Positions 7,010 to 11,854 of a DNA stretch of 11,854 bases are shown here, in pieces (position 1 is the first letter of the stretch; the number at the start of each line of letters is the position of its first letter). Source of the DNA: Candidatus Poseidoniales archaeon (GTDB lineage Archaea > Thermoplasmatota > Poseidoniia > Poseidoniales > Poseidoniaceae); the NCBI GenBank assembly GCA_012959845.1, contig DUCL01000169.1, forward strand, positions 4,587-16,440, in the 5' to 3' direction. A model generated the notes under the pieces. That model saw nothing but the letters and a program-made list of their open reading frames with translations. It did not search any database and was not told where the DNA came from. Position numbers and translations under genes: made by a program.

Positions 7010-7124
7010 GTTGTTTATTAGCAGCGCCGATTTGTAAATAAACGCATCACAGTGTATTATTGAACAAGTCGCAAAGGGTTTGCTTTATCATGGGTTGTTG
7101 GGTCGGCGGGTCGGAGAGAAACAA
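7010..7124 (+). promoter_or_regulatory. sbds-rrp4 spacer with inverted repeat
   Basis: This 115-bp spacer is the largest gap inside the forward cluster. GTTTATT (7013-7019) and AATAAAC (7037-7043) form a 7-bp inverted repeat across 17 bases, starting just after the sbds stop. An AT-rich GTATTATTG lies near 7053-7061, and GGGTCGG is repeated at 7100-7106 and 7108-7114. GGAGAG at 7113-7118 is the likely rrp4 ribosome binding site. A separate promoter for the exosome genes could lie here, but no box is definite. Confidence 0.35.
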
Positions 7125-7820
7125 ATGTCCCAAGGTCAAACCGGCGCCGAGCTGCGCCTCGTGACCCCAGGAATGGCTATCGGGCCGTTATCTGGGAAGC
7201 GCGTAGGAAGTGGTGCACTAGCACAAAACGAGCAAATTATTGCAACCCGCCTAGGCTGGGTTCGCGAACTAAATGATACGGTCTCAGTAGACCCAATTAA
7301 TTCCACATACATGCCGCGCAGTGGCGATTTAATTATCGCAATAGTCGCAGAGGTTAGAAATAATCTATGGTTTATGAATGTTAATGGCCCTTTCCAAGGA
7401 CTACTTCCAATGTCATTAGCACCTTGGAAGGTTGAATTCGGTGCAGCCCGCCAACACATGGGCATCGGTGATGTAGTGATGGCAAGAGTTCAGGAAGTGG
7501 ATGAATGCCACAATGTTGTTCTTACGATGAAGGGCGTCGGATTACGTCGTCTTAACGAGGGTATAATTGTTACAGTTCCAGTAAACCATGTCGATAGAAT
7601 TCGTGGTGACAATAACGAAACCTTACTCAGGCTTCGTGAAATCTGTGACTGCAGAATTATGGTCGGCGACAATGGTAGGGTTTGGATTGATGGAAGTGCA
7701 GAAGGTACTTCTTGGGCTCGTTCAGCGATTACATTGGCTAGTCAGTCTGGACACAAACTTTCATTCGAGGCAGAATTATCTGCCCTAGAAAATGATGCTC
7801 CAAAAAGAGGTGATGCCTAA
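7125..7820 (+). CDS. rrp4: Exosome RNA-binding subunit Rrp4
   Basis: Rrp4 is a cap subunit of the archaeal exosome. It sits on the Rrp41-Rrp42 ring and guides RNA into the pore. The 231-residue protein has the expected order: an N-terminal domain (about 1-58, with VTPGMAIG and GSGAL), an S1 domain (about 62-136, GDLIIAIVAEVRNNLWFMNV to VVLTMKG), and a KH domain (about 140-205, ending in the typical VGDNGRVWIDG). The KH GXXG loop is atypical: G161-D-N-N replaces the usual GKKG, losing the second glycine and both basic residues. The ATG at 7125 has an upstream GGAGAG. An in-frame TTG at 7080 would add 15 atypical residues and is not used here. The TAA overlaps the rrp41 ATG by one base. Confidence 0.94.
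   Translation: MSQGQTGAELRLVTPGMAIGPLSGKRVGSGALAQNEQIIATRLGWVRELNDTVSVDPINSTYMPRSGDLIIAIVAEVRNNLWFMNVNGPFQGLLPMSLAPWKVEFGAARQHMGIGDVVMARVQEVDECHNVVLTMKGVGLRRLNEGIIVTVPVNHVDRIRGDNNETLLRLREICDCRIMVGDNGRVWIDGSAEGTSWARSAITLASQSGHKLSFEAELSALENDAPKRGDA
7807..7814 (+). promoter_or_regulatory. Shine-Dalgarno site of rrp41
   Basis: GAGGTGAT, an extended match to the archaeal 16S 3' end, lies inside the last codons of rrp4, five bases before the rrp41 ATG. Together with the TAATG overlap it indicates tightly coupled translation of the two exosome subunits. Confidence 0.7.
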
Positions 7821-8548
7821 TGGGCGGATATGGTGATGTAAAACTACTAAGAGATGATGGCCTTCGTTTAGATGGTCGAAAAATTGATGAAATGCGACCG
7901 ATTGAAATTGAAGCGGGTTATCTTCCTGCTGCTGATGGTTCAGCATGGGTGAAGCATGGCTTGAATATTGCAGTTGCTGCAGTATATGGCCCTATGGAAG
8001 CCCACCCACGTAAGATTCAGCGACAAGACCGCTGCGTCATTGACGTGCGATACAATATGGCACCTTTCTCAACTTCAGATCGTATTCGTCCTGGATTCAA
8101 TCGCCGTAGTAGAGAAATTTCCAAGGTAACTGCAGAAGCATTAGAATCCGTAGTTATTTGTGAAAGATACCCAAGAAGCAAGATTCGTGTTGAGATTGAA
8201 ATATTATCCGCTGAAGCTGGAACTCGTTGCGCTGGTATTACTGCTGCGGCAGTTGCCTTAGCAGATGCTGGAATTCCAATGCGTGACCTATTGGTCGGCG
8301 TTGCAAGTGGTAAAGTAGAGGGCGTAGTAGTTCTTGACTTGGATAAAGCAGAGGATAACTATGGTCAAGCAGACCTACCTGTTGGAATTCTGCCGAACAC
8401 TGGTGAAATCGCATTCTTGCAAATGGATGGTGACCTATCACCTGATGAATTCAATTTAGCAATGAAGTATAATTTCAAAGCAGCTGCAGAAATCCATGAA
8501 ATCATGGTCGATGCTCTAAAGCGCAGATATGAAGGAGGTGAGAACTGA
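7820..8548 (+). CDS. rrp41: Exosome catalytic subunit Rrp41
   Basis: Rrp41 is the active RNase PH-like subunit of the hexameric exosome ring. It degrades RNA 3'-5' with phosphate and can add tails with nucleoside diphosphates. The 242-residue sequence has LRLDGRKIDEMRPI (15-28), the RRSREISK block (95-102), and the phosphate-binding AGTRCAGITAA (133-143). LDKAEDNYGQADLP (174-187) holds D179 and D185, equivalent to the catalytic and metal-binding aspartates of characterised archaeal Rrp41. All active-site residues I can place are kept, so the enzyme should be active when paired with Rrp42. It overlaps rrp4 by one base (TAATG) and rrp42 by one base (TGATG). Confidence 0.97.
   Translation: MGGYGDVKLLRDDGLRLDGRKIDEMRPIEIEAGYLPAADGSAWVKHGLNIAVAAVYGPMEAHPRKIQRQDRCVIDVRYNMAPFSTSDRIRPGFNRRSREISKVTAEALESVVICERYPRSKIRVEIEILSAEAGTRCAGITAAAVALADAGIPMRDLLVGVASGKVEGVVVLDLDKAEDNYGQADLPVGILPNTGEIAFLQMDGDLSPDEFNLAMKYNFKAAAEIHEIMVDALKRRYEGGEN
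8534..8540 (+). promoter_or_regulatory. Shine-Dalgarno site of rrp42
   Basis: A full consensus GGAGGTG lies within the 3' end of rrp41, seven bases before the rrp42 ATG. It is the strongest ribosome binding site seen in the window and supports matched production of the two ring subunits. Confidence 0.75.
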
Positions 8549-9333
8549 TGGTAGCTTTAGTTCCAACACTACTTCGTCAAGAACTCGCTCGTCTCGCTGA
8601 AAACGATGCTCGCATCGATGGACGTGGACGCTGGGAAGGACGACAAATCACTCTTGAATCCGATTGTTTGTACAATGGTGAAGGGTCTGCAAAGGTCGTT
8701 TGGGGAGACACAATAATCTATGCTGGTGTTAAATTTGAAATGAGAACTCCTTGGCCGGACCGACCAAATGAAGGTTCGCTAATGTGTAGCGCTGAACTTC
8801 GTCCAATCGCTGGAAGAAAGTATGAGCCAGGCCCACCATCACCAGAATCTATTGAATTAAGTCGCGTTGTTGACCGTGGAATTCGTGAATCGGGATGTAT
8901 TGATATGGAAAAATTATGTATTGTTCCTGGAGAGAAAGTATGGGGTGTCATGATCGACATTCATGTATTATCTGACCAAGGAAATATTTTCGATGCTTGC
9001 GCCCTTGCAGCAATTACTGCATTGAGAACTGCAATCGTACCTGCAGAACGATTTGATGTCGGTGATGATTATACATTGAATGTGAAGAGTACTCCGATAA
9101 TGGCATCCTTTACCCGCGTCGGTGGACGCTATGTTTTCGACGCATCAGAAGAAGAAGAACTGGGTGGAGATGAACGCATTCATATCACTCTTGGAGATGA
9201 AGGTCACCTCCACTCCCTACAGAAGGGGCTAAAAGGGGTATTCACTCCCGAAGAATTTGCCGAGATATTCGATGTGGCACAGTCCCGCTGTGTTGAACTT
9301 CGTAAACTCGTAGCAAACCAGGAGGGGAACTGA
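8548..9333 (+). CDS. rrp42: Exosome non-catalytic ring subunit Rrp42
   Basis: Rrp42 alternates with Rrp41 in the hexameric ring. It lacks a complete active site but is needed for RNA binding and Rrp41 activity. The 261-residue protein opens with RIDGRGRWEGRQITLE (22-37), continues with NGEGSAKVVWGDTIIYAGVK and the Rrp42-specific PDRPNEGSLMCSAEL, then RVVDRGIRESGCIDMEKL and VWGVMIDIHVLSDQGNIFDA. The order and features are those of archaeal Rrp42, not Rrp41. The active-site DNYG..D block of Rrp41 is absent, as expected. The start overlaps the rrp41 stop (TGATG). The following rpl37ae gene begins immediately after its TGA. Confidence 0.96.
   Translation: MVALVPTLLRQELARLAENDARIDGRGRWEGRQITLESDCLYNGEGSAKVVWGDTIIYAGVKFEMRTPWPDRPNEGSLMCSAELRPIAGRKYEPGPPSPESIELSRVVDRGIRESGCIDMEKLCIVPGEKVWGVMIDIHVLSDQGNIFDACALAAITALRTAIVPAERFDVGDDYTLNVKSTPIMASFTRVGGRYVFDASEEEELGGDERIHITLGDEGHLHSLQKGLKGVFTPEEFAEIFDVAQSRCVELRKLVANQEGN
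9321..9327 (+). promoter_or_regulatory. Shine-Dalgarno site of rpl37ae
   Basis: GGAGGGG lies six bases before the TTG at 9334. It supports TTG as the real initiation codon of rpl37ae, since no ATG or GTG suits the conserved N-terminus. Confidence 0.65.
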
Positions 9334-9693
9334 TTGGCAAAGAGAACACAAAAAGCAGGCGCAACAGCACGATTTGGGGCTAGATATGGTGTATCAGTAC
9401 GCCGTAATGCAGGTGCTGCATTAGCAAAGAAGAATGCAAAGTACACTTGCCCAGTTTGTCAATACCGCAAGGTTACTCGCAAGTCTGTAGGAATTTGGTC
9501 CTGTTCAAAATGTAGTCACACATTCGCAGGCGGTGCTTGGGAACCATTCACCCGTGCATCTGATGCAAATAGTCGTATCCTTCGACGCTCTGTTGAAGGC
9601 GCAACTACTGCTGATATGGCATATATAGCACAACAAGCGGCTCTTGATTACGAGCGTCGTCTTGCTGCTGGCGAACTTGACGAAGAGGAGTGA
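9334..9693 (+). CDS. rpl37ae: Large-subunit ribosomal protein L37Ae
   Basis: L37Ae is a zinc-ribbon protein of the archaeal and eukaryotic 50S/60S subunit. The start (MAKRTQKAGATARFGARYG) and the ribbon are diagnostic: C39-P-V-C42, then GIWSCSKC with C57 and C60, followed by FAGGAWEP. At 119 residues it is longer than the usual 70-95. The excess is a C-terminal tail of about 35 residues (from roughly residue 85) that looks helical and ends in acids (GELDEEE). Translation starts at TTG, directly after the rrp42 stop, with a strong upstream ribosome binding site. The small RNA polymerase subunit gene rpoP, which often follows rpl37ae in archaea, is absent: only 35 bp separate it from pcc1. Confidence 0.94.
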   Translation: MAKRTQKAGATARFGARYGVSVRRNAGAALAKKNAKYTCPVCQYRKVTRKSVGIWSCSKCSHTFAGGAWEPFTRASDANSRILRRSVEGATTADMAYIAQQAALDYERRLAAGELDEEE

Positions 9694-9728
9694 TCTCTAC
9701 CCTTCGGGGAAAAGGCAGGTGTAAATTG

Positions 9729-9980
9729 ATGGCACCGGCTTGGAAACTAATATTGACTGTTGAGTCGCGTAGTTTGCAAGAAACTCAGGCCTTGGCCGAT
9801 TGTTTGACAACCGATGAAGAGACTACCTTCACCGATGATGGATTGAAGTTCTCATTCGAACTAAATAATCTAGTGGCAAAGGACCTAAGAGCAATGTGGA
9901 ATACTAGAATTAGAGGCCTAATCGCTGTTGATAATGTTCTCAAAGTAATTAACGAGCATTCATCAACCCCAAGCATCTGA
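9729..9980 (+). CDS. pcc1: KEOPS complex subunit Pcc1
   Basis: Pcc1 is the small dimerising subunit of KEOPS, which makes N6-threonylcarbamoyladenosine (t6A) at position 37 of ANN-decoding tRNAs, alongside Kae1, Bud32 and Cgi121. The 83-residue length is typical. It starts with a strand (WKLILTVES) and ends with the family-like helix AKDLRAMWNTRIRGLIAVDNVLKVI, matching the usual (A/S)xxxRAxxNsxLRxI pattern. Sequence divergence makes the call partly dependent on context, and pcc1 at this place in the exosome operon is well established in archaea. ATG 9729 is preferred because AGGTG (9717-9721) lies seven bases upstream. A GTG at 9690, overlapping the rpl37ae stop, would add 13 unlike residues. 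Confidence 0.85.
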   Translation: MAPAWKLILTVESRSLQETQALADCLTTDEETTFTDDGLKFSFELNNLVAKDLRAMWNTRIRGLIAVDNVLKVINEHSSTPSI

Positions 9981-9999
9981 GACAAATACGGTGAGAGCA

Positions 10000-10314
10000 A
10001 TGGAGGCAATGGAACAACTTCAGATGGTGGTCAATAATATGCAGGCTGCTCGTAGTCAAGTCGCTTCACTGAACGCACAAGTTCAAGAATTGGAAATGAC
10101 GATTACCGCAGTCAAAGACCAGCCAAGTGAACTTGCACTACACAAACAATTGAGCGGCGTTCTCATCGAAGTCGCAGATAGAGATTCATTGGTAAGTGAA
10201 TTGAAGACCAACTTAACAACTCTAAAGGGACATCTTCAGAGATTTTCAGAAAGAGAGAAACAGTTGGTAGATACTTATCAAGAACTCAAGAAGGTCCTAG
10301 AGGGAGAGTCGTGA
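10000..10314 (+). CDS. pfdB: Prefoldin beta subunit
   Basis: Prefoldin (GimC) is a jellyfish-shaped alpha2-beta4 chaperone that captures unfolded proteins for the thermosome. This protein of about 104 residues is the beta type. A long N-terminal coiled coil (EAMEQLQMVVNNMQAARSQ onward) leads to a short beta-hairpin region (LHKQLSGVLIEVADRDSL), followed by a C-terminal coiled coil (ELKTNLTTLKGHLQRF to YQELKKVLEG). One hairpin linker, not two, marks beta versus alpha. Possible starts are GTG 9991, ATG 10000 and ATG 10009; GGTGAG at 9990-9995 best serves 10000. It lies 19 bp after pcc1 and overlaps the next gene by four bases (GTGA). Confidence 0.87.
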   Translation: MEAMEQLQMVVNNMQAARSQVASLNAQVQELEMTITAVKDQPSELALHKQLSGVLIEVADRDSLVSELKTNLTTLKGHLQRFSEREKQLVDTYQELKKVLEGES

Positions 10315-11318
10315 GTGAAGATAGTCAAACTAAAGCAGCGCAATTAGTTGCACTACATGAGTGGCTGAATGATGCTTGCTCTCGTGGCGCTGTACCAGTA
10401 TTGACAGGAAAAAACGGCGACATGGATACAATTGGTTCCGCTATTGCCCTTTCATCCATTGACTCAAACATGATGGCTGGTGGCCTACATTTAGGAAGAG
10501 TTGCAAAAAAAGTTGTAACAAAATTGCAGGCACCATTTAGAAAAATGTCTGCACAAAACCCTGCTTGGCCAGTGAATATGGGAGGCATTGTCGTAGTCGA
10601 TGCTGCATCACAAGGACAAGTCGGAATTGAATTGCCAGAAGGTATTCCTCTATGTATTTTGGACCATCATTCCACAAGTGATTGGCAACTGAATGAAGGT
10701 GATATCAACCTACAATGGAATGTAAGAGCTACAACGCAAATAGTTAGTGATTACCTGCACCAATTCCATTCAGAATCACTAACTATTCCGGTACGAAAAA
10801 TGCTTCTTGCTGGACTGATTACAGATACTGCACGATTCAAGCACGCTGATTTAGGTGCTTTTCAAACAACTGTTGAACTTCTTTCCGATGAATCTATTGA
10901 TTATGCTTCATTTTTGCAATTCGTTGAGACAGAAATTACTACTCCAAGTGAACGTGGTTCACTAATTCGTGGATTGTCTCGCTGCAATAGTATTGAAGCA
11001 GGACCTTGGAATCTAGTTCACACTAATTCGGGAACACTAGAAGGAAGATTGGCAAGCCTAATTCTAGGAACTGGTGCAGAAGTATCTCTAGTTTCAAGAT
11101 TCCGTGATGGTATTACACGCTTGACGGCAAGAGCACCGAGATCTAGCACAGAACTTGGAGTCCACTTAGGAGATATTATGCAAAAGGTTGCAGAGCAAAT
11201 TGGTGGTGAAGGTGGCGGACATGATGGTGCTGCTGGATGGAGTGGAAAGTCAGATATTGTTCGCGCAGAAACTGCATTTATTTCTCACCTAACTCAAACA
11301 AAACGTATGGAGAAATAA
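10311..11318 (+). CDS. DHH/DHHA1 family phosphoesterase
   Basis: This 335-residue protein is a soluble metal-dependent phosphoesterase of the DHH superfamily (RecJ/NrnA-like). Motif I is NGDMDTIGSA (D37, D39), motif II VVVDAAS (D97), motif III the name-giving LDHHST (D118-H119-H120), and motif IV GLITDT (D172). A C-terminal DHHA1 domain carries GGEGGGHDGAAG (about 298-309). All metal-binding positions are kept, so an active nuclease or nucleotide phosphodiesterase is likely; the substrate (nanoRNA, ssDNA or cyclic dinucleotide) cannot be told from sequence. A DHH gene at this end of the exosome operon is common in euryarchaea. The start is GTG, overlapping the prefoldin stop (GTGA), with GGGAGAG just upstream. 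Confidence 0.92.
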   Translation: MSEDSQTKAAQLVALHEWLNDACSRGAVPVLTGKNGDMDTIGSAIALSSIDSNMMAGGLHLGRVAKKVVTKLQAPFRKMSAQNPAWPVNMGGIVVVDAASQGQVGIELPEGIPLCILDHHSTSDWQLNEGDINLQWNVRATTQIVSDYLHQFHSESLTIPVRKMLLAGLITDTARFKHADLGAFQTTVELLSDESIDYASFLQFVETEITTPSERGSLIRGLSRCNSIEAGPWNLVHTNSGTLEGRLASLILGTGAEVSLVSRFRDGITRLTARAPRSSTELGVHLGDIMQKVAEQIGGEGGGHDGAAGWSGKSDIVRAETAFISHLTQTKRMEK

Positions 11319-11320
11319 AT

Positions 11321-11854
11321 ATGAGTAAAATTTCTATTGCTCAAGCACCTGGATATTTTATCTCGAAATGGAGAAAACAAGGCCCAGTTGACCTTGAAAC
11401 TGCCACACTCTGGCGTGACGAAATGGGCTTTGAAAACTGGCTCAATATCGCTGAGGCTGCATTATTCTTGGATGCTGCAGAATTGGTTGAATTAATCACT
11501 CCCGAACTATCTGCTGCCCAAGCAGCAACCTTCTCATTGGTTAGACGTCGAATGTTAGGAGATACTCACTTGCTAGGTTCCGTCGAAGATGGGATAAAAA
11601 TTTGTCAGGACCCTGAAACCCGTGATTTGGTATTAGAAGGTCGTCTGAGGATGGAAAAAGGATTAATTGCCTTTGAAATGGGAGACATGGAAACTGCGCA
11701 AGATGATTTGACTTGGGCAGAAGTTAGATTGAAGAGCGTTGCAAAAGCAGGCAGAGAACATGATTTATCCCTCCTCAATAAAGCTGCATTCCACATGGCT
11801 CTTGGCCAGCAGTTAATGGCGTTACAAGTATATGGTGATATTTCTAGAAGCGGG
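11321..11854 (+). CDS. Alpha-helical, TPR-like protein (partial, 5' end)
   Basis: An open frame begins with ATG two bases after the DHH gene stop and runs past the window end (178 residues seen, no stop). It starts MSKISIAQAPGYFISKWRKQ. The rest is rich in short amphipathic helices, for example LNIAEAALFLDAAELVELI and a TPR-like run GLIAFEMGDMETAQDDL followed by TWAEVRL. The pattern of small residues (A/G at turn positions, GD before the second helix) suggests tetratricopeptide-type repeats and thus a scaffold or binding role. I do not recognise the family. The spacing predicts that it is the next gene of the superoperon. Confidence 0.7.
   Translation, partial: MSKISIAQAPGYFISKWRKQGPVDLETATLWRDEMGFENWLNIAEAALFLDAAELVELITPELSAAQAATFSLVRRRMLGDTHLLGSVEDGIKICQDPETRDLVLEGRLRMEKGLIAFEMGDMETAQDDLTWAEVRLKSVAKAGREHDLSLLNKAAFHMALGQQLMALQVYGDISRSG

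Noticed and set aside
7100..7114. Short tandem repeat GGGTCGG twice
   Set aside because: Two imperfect 8-base units only; too short to be a meaningful repeat and probably chance.
7080..7124. Upstream TTG start for Rrp4 adding 15 residues
   Set aside because: The added residues do not resemble the family, while ATG 7125 has a ribosome binding site and gives a typical length.
1..11854. CRISPR array, mobile element, defence island, tRNA or rRNA
   Set aside because: No regularly spaced repeats, transposase or integrase motifs, terminal repeats, cloverleaf-like elements or rRNA core sequences were seen on either strand by reading. The gene content is mostly core archaeal housekeeping.

Overview
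The window is a moderately AT-rich, gene-dense stretch of an archaeal chromosome. The evidence is a set of archaeal information-processing genes: tRNA(Ile2) agmatidine synthetase (TiaS), diphthine-ammonia ligase (Dph6), 20S proteasome alpha subunit, SBDS/SDO1, the exosome subunits Rrp4, Rrp41 and Rrp42, ribosomal protein L37Ae, the KEOPS subunit Pcc1, prefoldin beta, and an archaeal DHH phosphoesterase. Gene order and sequence style fit a Euryarchaeota/Thermoplasmatota-type lineage, possibly a marine Group II-like archaeon. That placement is inference; the window has no rRNA or other decisive marker.

Layout. (A) 1-1812, forward: the 3' end of an unrecognised gene overlaps tiaS by an ATGA, followed by a small single-span membrane protein. 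(B) 1813-2406, reverse: a small RecA/RadB-like protein whose Walker A lysine position is glycine. Its stop codon abuts the stop of the forward neighbour. (C) 2407-3256: a 111-bp divergent promoter region, then two unrecognised small membrane proteins. (D) 3341-4690 purB (forward) and 4691-5359 dph6 (reverse), again converging with no bases between the stops. (E) 5360-5534: a divergent control region with a TATA-like box for dph6 and an 8-bp perfect hairpin/palindrome ahead of psmA. (F) 5535-11854, all forward: psmA, sbds, rrp4, rrp41, rrp42, rpl37ae, pcc1, pfdB, a DHH phosphoesterase, and a helical TPR-like gene that runs off the end. From rrp4 onward the genes overlap or lie within 35 bp of each other. 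This is a version of the well-known archaeal exosome-proteasome superoperon.

How it fits together. The superoperon joins 3'-5' RNA decay (Rrp4 cap; Rrp41/Rrp42 catalytic ring), ribosome maturation (SBDS, L37Ae), tRNA t6A synthesis (Pcc1 in KEOPS), protein folding (prefoldin) and protein degradation (proteasome). TiaS and Dph6 add tRNA decoding and EF-2 modification, and PurB supplies purine nucleotides. Start signals differ by context. Genes inside the superoperon have strong GGAGGTG-type ribosome binding sites, while isolated or first genes (dph6, purB, the 2518 gene) lack them, which suggests leaderless initiation.

No new multi-gene defence or mobile system is apparent. I saw no CRISPR array, IS element, integrase, tRNA or rRNA, and no stretch over 300 bases without a gene. 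The best candidates for novelty are local: a degenerate KH GXXG loop in Rrp4, a RecA-like protein without the Walker A lysine, the palindrome before psmA, absence of RpoP (and a DUF3194-type gene) from the usual operon slots with an extended L37Ae tail, three unrecognised membrane proteins, and a TPR-like gene at the operon end.
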